The position numbers and the translations under genes are program-made. The notes under the pieces were generated by a model, which was not told the DNA's origin, made no database searches, and saw nothing but the letters and a program-made list of their open reading frames with translations. From Lycorma delicatula (taxonomy: Eukaryota; Arthropoda; Insecta; Hemiptera; Fulgoridae), in NCBI RefSeq assembly GCF_047948215.1, contig NC_134465.1, positions 44,626,446 through 44,690,445 on the forward strand: a DNA stretch of 64,000 nt, written 5' to 3'. Each line of letters opens with the position of its first letter. Position 1 is the stretch's first letter. This document shows positions 32,116-42,214 of the stretch, piece by piece.

Positions 32116-32730
32116 GATCTAAAATGTTCCAAGGTGAACTATTCAGAGAAAAAAAAGAAATAAAGAGATTTCCATTCAACGTTATGGAAAAACCCTTCAA
32201 ATTAATTTAAAATCTAATGGTGTTTTTTTTTTACGATAAAATAAGAATTAAAATAAATAAAAAATATAAAATTTCAAATTATTTTTGTATTATAATAAAT
32301 TTTAAACAAGGATATCATCCTGCTTCTCGAAAAATATTTAGAAAATAATTTTAAAGGTTTTATCCCTTAATAAGTAGAGGATGTGTAACTATTACTCCTG
32401 TATATTTTTCAAAAAATTAAGAAAACTAACTTTGGTTACAAAATTTTAAAATTTTGTGGAGAATAAAATTAACAAATAAACAACTGGAATTAAATGCTGG
32501 TCGGAATTGAGGAAAATATCTCATTCAGATAACAAGAATCAATTTTTGGAAAAGGATTAAAAAAATAATTAGCTACATTAACGTGGTAGCGTTATTGTAG
32601 CTAATTGTAGCGAATTGTCCTTGAAAATATATCATTTGACAACAGAGTGAAACATACATGTTAACCATACAGCGTACTTGCGTGCCTTCATTGTCTGTTT
32701 TTACACGACTGCCCAAAAAGGATTGTAATA
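32116..32730. other. AT-rich gap
   Basis: No supported feature is present up to the TA that borders the mariner-like end at 32731. Confidence 0.5.
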
Positions 32731-32732
32731 TA

Positions 32733-33181
32733 CAGAGTGTCCCGTATAAAAGCAACCCAACCTTATATTGGTAGGTATTGAAATAATAAAAAGGCATGTG
32801 TAAATGTAAATGTAATTTTTATTATTACCATCCATTACCTTACATTTAGAGTAAATGTTGGAAGTGGCCGCCATCTTCTTGAATACAAGCTTCAATTCTT
32901 TTTACAGCGTTTCTTGCAACTTTTTTCAAAGTTTTTGGCAGGGTATTTAATACAGCTTGTTCAATATCGACTTTCAATTGTTCAAGTGTTCGTGGTTTGT
33001 TTGTTACTATAGGCTTTTTCTTTGAGGTAACCCCGTAAAAAAAAATCCGCCGCAGTCAAATCTGGAGATCTTGGTGGCCACAAGCCTCGACCGATAACAC
33101 GATTACCGAAGAATTCCTCGACGAAATCAGAAGTTGAACCTGCGTAGTGCGATGTCGCACCTTCATGTTGTAGCCAGCAGT
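32733..33181 (-). pseudogene. Mariner-like transposase C-terminal half with 3' inverted-repeat end
   Basis: The right-hand terminal repeat CAGAGTGTCCCGTATAAAAG (from 32733) is preceded by TA. The minus strand reads QHEGATSHYAG (second catalytic position, where Asp is normal, has become Glu, codon GAA), FVEEFFGNRVIGRG, WPPRSPDLTAADFFLRGYLK (third Asp intact) and VARNAVKRIEACIQEDGGHF to the C-terminus. The N-terminal half is missing. The fragment joins RTE-like sequence directly at about 33181. Confidence 0.8.
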
Positions 33182-34095
33182 GTCTGTCTTCCTCTTATTT
33201 TAACTATATTTTTCCAACTACTTGCTTTCTTCATCTATTTACCGCAATACCTATTCATTTGCCACTTTATCCACCCATCTGATTTTTAACATTCTCCTAT
33301 AGCACCGCATTTCAAAAGCTTCTAATCTTTTCTTCTCAGATACTCCGATTGTCCAAGTTTCACTTCCATATAAAGCGACACTCCAAACATATACTTTCAA
33401 AAATCTTTTCCTGACATTTAAATTAATTTTTGATGTAAACAAATTATATTTCTTACTGAAGGCTCGTTTCGCTTGTGCTATTCGGCATTTTATATCGCTC
33501 CTGCTTCGTCCATCTTTAGTAATTGTACTTCCCAAATTACAAAATTCTTCTACCTCCGTAATCTTTTCTCCTCCTATTTTCACATTCAGTGGTCCATCTT
33601 TGTTATTTCTACTACATTTCATTACTTTTGTTTTGTTCTTGTTTATTTTCATCCGATAGTTCTTGCGTAGGACTTCATCTATACCGTTCATTGTTTCTTC
33701 TAAATCCTTTTTACTCTCGGCTAAAATTACTATATCGTCAGCAAATCGTAGCAACTTTATCTTTTCACCTTGTACTGTTACTCCGCATCATTCTTCAATT
33801 GTTACTGTTGCTGTTTGGTTCCTGTACATGTTACCAATTGTTCTTCTATCTCTGTATTTGAACCCTAATTTTTTTAAATGCTGAACATTTTATTCCAGTC
33901 TACGTTATCGAATGCCTTTTCTAGGTCTATAAACGCCAAGTATGTTGGTTTGTTTTTCTTTAGTCTTCCTTCTACTATTAATCTGAGGCCTATAATTGCT
34001 TCCCTTGTCCCTATACTTTTGCTGAAACCAAATTGGTCTTCTCCTAACACTTCTTCCACTCTCCTCTCAATTCTTCTGTATAGAATTCTAGTTAA
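33182..34095 (-). pseudogene. RTE-like LINE reverse transcriptase with internal deletion
   Basis: The minus strand starts RRIERRVEEVLGEDQFGFSK (34059 inward), includes LRLIVEGRLKKNKPTYLAFI and IDLEKAFDNVDW with the shared stop after MFSI (33874-33876), then loses about 120 bp near 33790 (the VRQGCSLSPLLFNLYMEL segment) before LRFADDIVILAES and on to MLKIRWVDKVANE. The 3' third is gone; the junction to the mariner fragment is at about 33181. It belongs to the same family as 15441-16158, 23277-24345, 56582-57800 and 62775-63820. Confidence 0.85.
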
Positions 34096-34450
34096 GTACT
34101 GAATCCATTTAGTGAAAACGTTGTTGCATGCTCCTAAGTTACCGGTTGATATTCACGAGCTCATCGAAATGTCTGCCGATAAAACGTTAAATCTGAATAT
34201 TTAGATACGTTCTGGCATGTTCGTTGAAGTGAATATGGAAAGTTTAGTCACAGAAGCATTAAAATAATCCTTTTCACCGGGACTTAACTGTGTGAAAAGG
34301 GTTTTTCGTCTACGGTTGCGCTAAAAATTAAATATAGGAATCGTCTTTTATCACATGAAATTAATTTACTTTTGTATGTTTCTAATACCGATCCACATGT
34401 GGAGAAACATTTAAATGAAAAACAAATGCAACATTCTCATTTATATTTTT
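34096..34450 (+). pseudogene. hAT-type transposase C-terminal remnant
   Basis: Three pieces on the plus strand: LPVDIHELIEMSADKTLNL (from about 34139), then after a shift FWHVR and SEYGKFSHRSIKIILFTGT, and after a stop LCEKGFSSTVALKIKYRNRL (from about 34286) followed by SHEINLLLYVS. The order FW...Y..L...A..ILLPF.T.YLCE.GFS...KTKYRNRL is the dimerisation-domain signature of hAT transposases and the hAT-derived ZBED/FAM200-like proteins. Stops at the FW and LCE blocks make it a pseudogene. No terminal repeats were found. Confidence 0.75.
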
Positions 34451-36109
34451 TTTACACGTGTATTTAAATGAAATGTAAATGTTCGTAATAAATTATTTTT
34501 TCCTTATAAAATGATTTCGTTATTGTTTATGTGTAAAGTTTTAGACTAATTTCGCGCCCTTGCTTTCATATCACCACGACCAACAGGTTGATAAAGGCTG
34601 GCATAGAGTCTACTCGTTAATCGAACGTATGCAGTGTGAAAATCAGTGCGTTTTTGACTGCGAAATATTTAAGTCATCGGAAAAGAAAAGTCAGTCTTCT
34701 TACCCAGAACTGCGCAAGTTTTATTTTTTAATTTTTGAATGAACTAATTCGTACTGGAATAATACATAATCACTGAAATTCAGAGGAACACCATTTTATA
34801 TTGTATAACATGATATCGTCCTCCAATCATTAACTTGATGCATAAGACGTCGATTTTCAAGGGATAATAATAACAATAAAGTCAACAGAAATGTATACAT
34901 AATATTTGGATGTCGTAATACAAAGTGTTCATAATAACTGATTGTGGTTTATTAGAATAACATTTTTGTATAAAAGAGAACACGACCATGAAATTTACAT
35001 ATGACATACCCAAATACAATTATGTATCGGCCTAAATATAGAATTTTTTTTCATTATTTTATAATTTTTATTATTCTTTTCCTTGGATATGTGTTCAAAA
35101 TAATATTACAATTTAGTATTATTACAGCATTTGTATAATTTCGGTTTAAATAAAAAGGTAACCCTTTTGTCAACCATAATAATACAATTGTGTCAAGTAT
35201 CTTTTGTTCTAAATTGTCGTACTTATAAAACAGAATCGAAAAAAAAAGAAATAATTTTTTTCATTGTGTGTGGTCTAATTTAGGTTGGGGGGAAATTGGT
35301 GGTGATGTCTTCACGTACGACATATCACTATTCTTACTCTTTCTTTCCTACTTTAATATTTTCTTTCTTTGTTACAATTTTCTTGTAGAATTATAGTAAA
35401 AAATAAATATTTTATACCTTTAATGTGAATTATTTATGTAAATAATAAAGTAATATAGGTTAGTTCATTTTTTTAAATTTTTTTATTGGTTATAGATCTA
35501 TAGTTGCTGCAGCAGCATAACTATAAAAGTATAGAAATAGACCAAAATTTTACGTATCAAGAATTTTGAAAATTTCAAAATTTACAACATTGTACATATG
35601 ACAGACGTAAGTACGTGTGTTGGCTTGTCTTTTAAATAACATCTCCGGATTGATTCAACAAACATAAATTCTTCGAAAACGGCTAAAAATTCTTTATATA
35701 CAGAGTAAGTGTCTCACGAAGAAACAGATAAATTTTCAAAGCATATTCTACTGGTGAAAATACTGATAAAAGTTCATATAAACATAGGTCTGAAAACGCT
35801 TTGTTTCCAGACGTATTTTTGTGTGAACCTTTTTCATTATTTTCACTAGTCCTGAAAGTTTTTGGTTTTTTCGGGGGACAATCTGTGTGAGATACTAAAG
35901 GTATTAAAATTTCGTCAAAATTTTAAAAACTGGGAATAGTTGATGTACATTTTGCCAATTAGAATTTTTTTGGTTTTCTTTTTTTATTATAATCGTAGAA
36001 CATTGTGCATTATTGCAATGAAAGTACTTTTTAAAGCCTAAGTTATAAAAAATATCTAGTTAAAAATCTGTCACATTCTGTTTTTAATACACTTCAAAAT
36101 TCTTACGTT
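34451..36109. other. AT-rich gap
   Basis: A 60-codon frame at 34560-34742 (GWHRVYSLIERMQCENQCVF) matches nothing I know. A relic of the composite repeat's distal end (ACGTAAGTACGTGTGTTGGC at 35606, then CTCCGGATTGATTC) lies at 35490-35690. No gene is supported. Confidence 0.45.
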
Positions 36110-36490
36110 TGTATTTAGCTTTTGTCAACTTTATTCATACCATTATACTCTTAATCAAATTTTCTACAAGTTTTGTTTAAAACCTTTACGTGTTTATTAC
36201 ACGTTTAACAAAGTTATTTTATGCCAAACATAAAATAACGTGTTTATCGACAACAGTATTTTATCTTGTACCCTAGGTTTCTCAAAAATACAACAGTCAG
36301 ATTTTATATAAACCCCTAATTTTACCAGTTATTTTGGATCCCAAGAATTACTACCAATATCTGATTAATATCTCCGAACCCGCAGTAACAGCAAGAAATC
36401 TTTCGGTAATCGACACTGGTTAACGAAGCGTTTCTGAACCTATGTATTTGGATTTTCATCTGTATAATAGTCCTGAAAATTTCTTACATT
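36110..36490 (+). repeat. Old dispersed repeat, copy 2
   Basis: It shares its ordered strings with 28130-28620. It also contains a local inverted repeat, TAAACACGTTATTTTATG against CATAAAATAACGTG, around 36200-36245. Confidence 0.4.
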
Positions 36491-37104
36491 CTTAGTGAAT
36501 CAATCTACATATAAAGTTTTATGATTACACGTTCACCAGTAGTAAAGATATTAAATAAAATAGACGTTAACATACATATATTAATAAAGGAATCTTTATT
36601 AGGAATTCTTTTTCTATATTTGAATTCAGATGCCCTCAAATCGATGATATATATATATATATACAAAGGTTCTTGCGCAAGAAGACCGGCTTTTCGTTAT
36701 TTTATTTTGTATAATTATTTTTTTCACTCGCTACTATGACTCACTCCAAAAGCACGTATAAAAATTACATCAATATAAATTAAACGTAACCTCAATTTGA
36801 GGTTATTTTGTACGATTTCGAACTTAAAATTAACGTAACTCAAGAATGACTCAACCAATATTCATCAAATTTTAAAAAGCATAACTTCAGATACTTCAGT
36901 ACAAAATATCAAAATTTCAGTGATATTGATCAAGTAGTTTTGCAGATTTTCTAGCCACAAATTTAATATAGTAATACACATATACTATTATAAAAAGAGG
37001 AAGGAGGTTTTCGTTTGTTCAGGATAAACAAAAAAAACTCCACGCTCAACCGCAACCAAGTAATACCCATGCTTCTTGGCATAACTGAAAAAGATTTTTA
37101 AATA
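36491..37104. other. AT-rich gap
   Basis: A (TA)n run is at 36648-36661. The stretch from 36980 resembles the starts of other dispersed repeats (TTTTCGTTTGTTCAGGATAA) but is too short to call. Confidence 0.4.
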
Positions 37105-37587
37105 CAAGGGTTATTTTTTTTTCAAGGCCCGATCGGTTACAAAATTAAAACCACAGTGAAAATAAAAAAATTTATTTGTAACAAGTACTTAACATAGTTA
37201 CGCTATTTCCCTACATAGTCGCCACTCCGATTTAGACATTCGTCGCAGCGTGTAACAACTTTCCAATACCCTTGTCATAGAACGGAGCCGCTTGGTGTTT
37301 TCAGCCATGTTTCTACGCTAGTCTGCAGCTCAATGTCTGTGCCAAAATGTTGTCCTCCTAGACAGCGTTTCATGAGATCAAAGAGGTGCATATAGGATGG
37401 AGTTAAGTCCGGGCTGTACAGTGGGTGATCAAACAGTTCCCAACGAAAACGCTGCAGGAGCTTCTTTGTTACAGCTGCAGTGTGCAGCCGACGATTGTCA
37501 TGGAAAAAGACAGTGCCTGATGACAACATTCCTCTCCGCTTATTCTTATTCACCCACCATACAGCCCGGAACTGGTTCCATCTCCCG
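37105..37587 (-). pseudogene. Mariner (D,D34D-type) transposase C-terminal half with 3' end
   Basis: The minus strand reads RAVWWVNKNKRRGMLSSGTV, FFHDNRRLHTA (second catalytic Asp), LFDHPLYSPDLTPSYMHLFD (third Asp), and reaches the typical KVVTRCDECLNRSGDYVGK end after a frameshift near 37275. A terminal-repeat-like end AAGGGTTATTTTTTTTTCAA (from about 37107) is preceded by TA. Two Asp residues about 34 residues apart identify classic mariner. The 5' half has been replaced by the minisatellite starting at 37588. Confidence 0.85.
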
Positions 37588-37886
37588 GAATTACTCTCAC
37601 CTTATGATTGGGTAAAAAACAAAGAATACGATTGGTTGGAATTTTGTATCTGGTAATGATAAGAATTACTCTCACCTTATGATTGGTTAAAAAACAAGGA
37701 ATACGACTGGTTGGAATTTCGTGCCTGATAATGTAAAGAATTACCTCACCTTATAATTGGTTAGAAAACAACGAATACGATTGGTTGGAATTTCGTGCCT
37801 GATAATGATAAGAATTACTGTCACCTTATGATTGGGTAAAAAGCAAAGAATACGATTGGTTGGAATTTTGTGCCTGATAATGATAA
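37588..37886 (+). repeat. 75-bp minisatellite, four units
   Basis: Units start at 37588, 37663, 37738 and 37812, with a period of 74-75 bp. Each unit has GAATTACTCTCACCTTATGA, TTGGTTRRAAAACAA, GAATACGATTGGTTGGAATT and TGCCTGATAATGATAA. Units differ by a few bases, and the array ends at 37887 (GAAATGC). It begins exactly where mariner similarity stops. Confidence 0.9.
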
Positions 37887-37904
37887 GAAATGCTGCTGTT
37901 TTTG

Positions 37905-38050
37905 GAAGTGCAATGGGGTGCTCTCATAATAACTCGCAAACAATCGTCCGATTTACAAAATTCAAACGGAATGTTTGTTAGTAACTAGAAGGCTAACCTT
38001 TGCACGCACCGGGAACACTCTCGATCTAATAGATCACGGTTGTTCGGAAT
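37905..38050 (+). repeat. Dispersed repeat with a CGTCCGATTT core, copy 1
   Basis: It shares with 54865-55040 the order GTGCTCTCATAATA / ACTCGCAAACAATCGTCCGA / TTCAAACGGAATG / GCACCGGGAACACTC (second copy: ACCACAGTAATATCTCGGCA, ACCGCTCGTCCGATTTTCGC, TTCAAACGCCGTATG, GCATCGGGTACACTC). The family is probably a non-autonomous transposon. Confidence 0.5.
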
Positions 38051-38059
38051 ATATATATA

Positions 38060-38489
38060 TATAATTTGTCTGTTTGTTTGTTTGTTATCACATTACGCGG
38101 GAACCGACCGACCGATTACTTTCAATTTTACAAGATACATTCGTGTTATCCCAGTAAATGTTTTAAGCCATTGACTGAGGCCCTAGCTATTTTGAAGGTT
38201 AAGATATTAAAAATATTTATTTTTACTTCGCCCCACGGAGGGTGAAGGCGTAAATTAAAGATATTCAATAAGAAAAAATAGATTAATCCTTTTACTTCGT
38301 TATTACATTTCTGCCACCACGGCAATAAAATAAGTTATGAATTTTTCGTCGTCAAAGGTGTATGAACTTCAATTACCGTAGTTACTATTATTCTATCTTT
38401 TGTAATTTAGTTTCTTTTTCAGATCTCTATAACGTCTGAATACTACAATTATTATTTATCAATATTATTCTCACAACGGTAAAAATAAC
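38060..38489. other. Gap, possible transposon start
   Basis: It begins after (TA)n with TTTGTCTGTTTGTTTGTTTG, a string often found just inside arthropod Helitron or SINE starts, followed by ACCGACCGACCGATT. There is no coding content. Confidence 0.35.
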
Positions 38490-38790
38490 GTAAGTACTAG
38501 GGTCTAGTAGGTGGAGCCCTCTGGGTTGATGTGAATGGTGACCGAAGCGAGCTCCGCGGGTGTCCAGGTCTTCGGTACCACTGACAAATTGGTAACGGCG
38601 AGAGAAACGAGCTCTACGACAGTGGTGTCGTAGAGCTCGTTTCCAAAGGCTCCAAAGGCCTCTTGCCTTCGGAGGGTTGGCTCTGAGATTGCTTAGGCTT
38701 ACCTGGGTCCCGAGAATCCAGGTTCTGGCTAGACGGGTCGGCTATATACATGTCGACCCGTAAAAAAAAGAAAAAATGACCCATAAAAAA
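38490..38790 (+). other. GC-rich block with two hairpins, possible LINE 3' UTR
   Basis: This stretch is far more GC-rich than its flanks. It contains a perfect 18-bp stem with a 4-base loop (38604-38621 against 38626-38643). Near the end is a second stem, ACGGGTCG (about 38734) against CGACCCGT (about 38753), followed at once by an A-rich run (AAAAAAAAGAAAAAA). A GC-rich untranslated tail with terminal hairpin and A-run fits the 3' end of an R1/LOA-type LINE. No open frame supports this directly. Confidence 0.4.
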
Positions 38791-39819
38791 AGGAATGATT
38801 TCCTTGAAAGAAAGGAAAAATAGGGATGATTCTGTGAATAATTTTAAATGAATGATATTTTCGTACTCGTCATACCTTAAAACGTAAAGAAAACTCGATA
38901 AACGAAATTTTACCTTACGAAAAACGTAAAATTTAATTTAAAATTATAATTTAAAAATAGTTTTCGTAACATTTTCCAATATATGATATTATTTAAACAG
39001 ATAAATAAAGTTAAAAACGTAAACCGGATATTATAAATATTCCTAAATAATTTCTATTAGAAAACTGAAAAAAAAAAACTTCTTTTTGCTTACATAAAAT
39101 ATTAATCTCATTTACTGGTTAATTAATTAATACCTTTTTTTTAAATAATTTATATATTAAATGTAATTAAGAATTAATTAGAAATTTACAACAAAAAAAT
39201 TTAATAATGAATTTTTGTTGTTAGTTAAAAACCGTGAGAATACGTTTAGTAAAAATCTAAAGCATGTTTTGTTTATGTATTTGTTACATTAATATATTAA
39301 ATACCTTAAATTTATTTTTTTTTTAAATGGGTGGAATGTTAGAAATTCAGTTAATTCTTTTTATTTTTTTTTTTTTTTAGTAACAAGTAGAGAGAAGGAA
39401 GGAAGATTTGTTTTTTTATATTCAGGTATTTATTATTATTACTAAGTTGATGAATACGAGACGTAGTTAAATACAAAGATTTTTTTTGATTTTTTTTATT
39501 TTAAACTCTAATTGTTATGAAGGTATGTAAATGAAATGTACGTAAAAATAAAGGAATTAAAAATATTATGGAAACCAGGGTAAAGAAAAATGTAATATTA
39601 TCTGTATAAGTATACCCACATAAAGCAATACTGATTTGTTTTTGATTGCTTTATTTGTTTTTCAATTTAATTTTTCTAAGATAAAATTTCTAAGATGTGA
39701 GTGTAATAAATAACATTAAAAAATATATAACTGAGCTAAAGTTAACAAATTAATCAAAATTAATTAATCAAAATTATTATACCACTATCCTTTAGTATAT
39801 ACTAAACACTATAAAAAAT
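38791..39819. other. AT-rich gap
   Basis: Low-complexity A/T-rich sequence with homopolymer runs. No feature is supported. Confidence 0.5.
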
Positions 39820-40075
39820 ACAAAAAAAAAAGTTACAAAAATATATTTGATTACATATAAAAAATTATTTTTTAAAAAAGCTTTTATTTAACTAATATTA
39901 ATATTAACATTAATAAAAAAGGAAACAAATTAGAAAACCCCTCAAAAAGTAAAAAATAAGAATTAAATCAAATTGAGAATTTTAAACAAAAAAAAAAAAA
40001 AAAAAATATATATATAACAAATATAAAAATGCACTGAAAAGTAAAAAATATATTATATAAATATCTAATAAATAA
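39820..40075 (+). repeat. Dispersed AT-rich repeat, copy 1
   Basis: About 95% identical by eye to 58650-58905: shared strings include GATTACATATAAAAAATTAT, AACTAATATTAATATTAACA, TCAAATTGAGAATTTTAAAC and AAAATGCACTGAAAAGTAAA. The first copy has a longer A-run (39990-40006). The class is unknown. Confidence 0.75.
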
Positions 40076-40084
40076 CCCCACCCG

Positions 40085-40450
40085 AAAAAAAATCCTCTAA
40101 ACTATGTTGTGACATCACAGGTGAGAACGATAGAATTAAATATATGAATAATATTTAAAGTGTACAAAAATTACTCGAAATAGCCGAGTCTCGAACTTGA
40201 TCGCCCGGTCGACTCGGTACCTAGTGCGTTAAGCCTCACGGCTATACCGATCTGCCGACCGTATGAGCGAAATTTTTTCTATGTAAGTTGTGAAATTACA
40301 TTAGTTTAGTTAATTCCGACCTTCGCTAGTACCGCCACACCTGCCTGAATTAAATACTGTATGCGCGCGCACTTTAGTTAGAATCATTGAATTAAATAAA
40401 CGAAAAAAAAATTATATTTAAATAAAATTATAAATATTTTTAATTAAGTC
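40085..40450 (-). repeat. tRNA-headed composite repeat, copy 4 (partial)
   Basis: The minus-strand head half only: GCGCGCGC near 40366, a tRNA-like block 40175-40265 (ATAGCCGTGAGGC and TTCGAGACTC on the minus strand), and the degenerate TGTGACATCACA near 40108. The distal tail seen in the other copies is absent. Confidence 0.75.
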
Positions 40451-40644
40451 ATGCATTAGAAAACAGTTTCATAAACAATAAAAAAGAACCCGTCACGCGG
40501 CTACAGTAGCTGAAGCCGCGTTCCAGGACAGTCCAACAACAACTTTATTGTTAGATTTATTTTTTTAAATAATTATTTCGTAATTTTTTGTTTCTGATTA
40601 ATAACGATAAGTTTTTCGGCGGAGTTAATTAATATACTCCTTCA

Positions 40645-40925
40645 TGGTAATACGAATATAAAGCATCTGCCTCCAGTCAAAGGTCATCGGTGTTTTGTTC
40701 AACCCCCTTGGCGTGAAGCAGAAATAAATTTGTGGCGTCAGTTTTCATTCTGTGAGCAAACAATAAACATGAGAAAAAGAAATGACATGGAGTTCATCGA
40801 TTTATTAAATAACTTGCGTTTTGGCGAAATTGCAACCGGTCTGTCGGAAATACTTTGCGAAAGAAGGGGGGTACCTTTAACAGATGAATTTGCAGACTAA
40901 AATACTGTAAGAGTATTCCCTTAAA
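40645..40925 (+). pseudogene. Helitron/PIF1-type helicase fragment
   Basis: The plus strand reads LPPVKGHRCFVQPPWREAEI, then INLWRQFSFCEQTINMRKRN and DMEFIDLLNNLRFGEIATGL, SEILCERRGVPLTDEFAD, stop, NTVRVFP. This is the helicase segment QLPPV.G / LW..F....L...MR / D..F..LLN.LR.G found in PIF1-family helicases, including the Rep-helicase protein of Helitron transposons. Only the middle of the domain remains (Walker A missing), with a stop after FAD. The Helitron remnant at 42215-43082 makes a Helitron origin more likely than a host PIF1. Confidence 0.7.
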
Positions 40926-40975
40926 TAATTTCATATATATAATCGTTGTATGACTGATATGATATCAAAAACAGA

Positions 40976-40976
<1 letters not shown>

Positions 40977-41026
<50 letters not shown>

Positions 41027-41027
41027 T

Positions 41028-41072
<45 letters not shown>

Positions 41073-41109
41073 TATATATATGTGTATATGTATATATATA
41101 TATATATAT

Positions 41110-41185
<76 letters not shown>
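40977..41185. repeat. Long imperfect (TA)n/(CA)n microsatellite
   Basis: About 209 bp of TA repeats broken by TATACACATA and TATGTGTATA variants. All long Ile-Tyr frames in it are repeat artefacts. Confidence 0.97.
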
Positions 41186-41187
<2 letters not shown>

Positions 41188-41255
41188 ATGAATCACGAGA
41201 AACTGTAACATATGGGAAACTGTAACATTCCAATACTAGAATACTGTAACATATA

Positions 41256-41293
41256 ATATTCCCCCCCCCCCCGCGGGGGGGTGGGGAAATATT
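41256..41293. other. C12/G7 hairpin
   Basis: AATATT, twelve C's, GCGGGGGGGTGGGG and AAATATT form an almost perfect foldback. Such a pure C/G stem is unusual in this AT-rich DNA, and its exact length may be affected by sequencing of homopolymers. Confidence 0.7.
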
Positions 41294-41313
41294 ATTCCAG
41301 TAGACGTCAATAA

Positions 41314-41615
41314 ACCCACCGGGTTGGTCTAGTGGTTAACGCGTCTTCCCAAATCAGCTGATTTGGAAGTCGAGAGTTACAGCGTTCAAGTCCTAGTAAA
41401 GCCAGATATTTTTACACGGATTTGAATACTAGATCGTGGATACCGGTGTTCTTTGGTGGTTGGGTTTCAATTAACCACACATCTCAGGAATGGTCGAACT
41501 GAGAATGTACAAGACTACACTTCATTTACACTCATACATATCACCCTAATTCATCCTCTGAAGAATTATCTAAACGGTAATTACCGGAGGCTAAACAGGA
41601 AAAAGAAAGAAAGAA
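41314..41615 (+). mobile_element. tRNA-derived SINE, family A, young copy
   Basis: A full-length copy: ACCCACCGGGTTGGTCTAGT, the anticodon-arm palindrome AAATCAGCTGATTT, the B box GTTCAAGTCCT, the body, the tail CCGGAGGCTAAACAGG, then (GAAA)n. The perfect 15-bp target duplication AGTAGACGTCAATAA is at 41299-41313 and 41616-41630. This is the cleanest reference copy in the window. Confidence 0.96.
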
Positions 41616-41630
41616 AGTAGACGTCAATAA

Positions 41631-42214
41631 CTGTGGTGGCCTGTTACACAATGTAAATTTGTCAAAGTGTTCAAGAGTTATGTTAAGGAGTAACATATAT
41701 ATAGATGTCTGATGGTTTACTTATTTAGGTAACATTGGAATTGTAAATAAATTGAAACGGCCAGCCCTACGAAGGGAACGATCGGAAAGGGGTGAGTTAC
41801 CAGAAGTTGTGTTAATAAAATTCGATGACGAAACAATAGGTAAATAATGAAAGTTTAAGGTGGCCGTGTACCTATTACACTAGTAATTATAACGTTTCAA
41901 GCTACTAAAAGAATTTAATCAATACTAATCCAGTCAGTGATGATTCCATCACTAATATGGATACGATGCACAGATTCACAAAATTCAGAGATTCATAAAA
42001 ATTTTATTTACTCGATGTCTACCTGGATAAAAAGTTAATTAATTAAGACTGAAGCAATTAAAAATCATTTAAATTTAAATCGTTTTTTTTTATTTTATCT
42101 CTATAAAGAAACAAATAATTTATATTAAAAAATAATTACGTTATTACAATTAATTTTCCCATTGGTTGGTGTTTTCTCAAAATTGTTAAAGAGAAGTGTT
42201 ACCTTTTATTGTAA
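41631..42214. other. Gap, nothing recognised
   Basis: Moderately AT-rich sequence without a supported feature. Confidence 0.45.

Noticed and set aside
34560..34742. 60-codon frame after the hAT remnant
   Set aside because: No start context, no family resemblance and no splice sites that would tie it to a gene.
37397..37615. Plus-strand frame over the mariner remnant
   Set aside because: It is a shadow of the minus-strand transposase, where the family motifs (HDN..HTA, YSPDL) are read.
37588..37886. CRISPR-like array
   Set aside because: The units are contiguous 75-bp tandem copies without unique spacers, in insect DNA. This is a minisatellite.
40921..41233. Several long Ile-Tyr repeat open frames on both strands
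   Set aside because: They are translations of a (TA)n/(CA)n microsatellite and carry no protein information.
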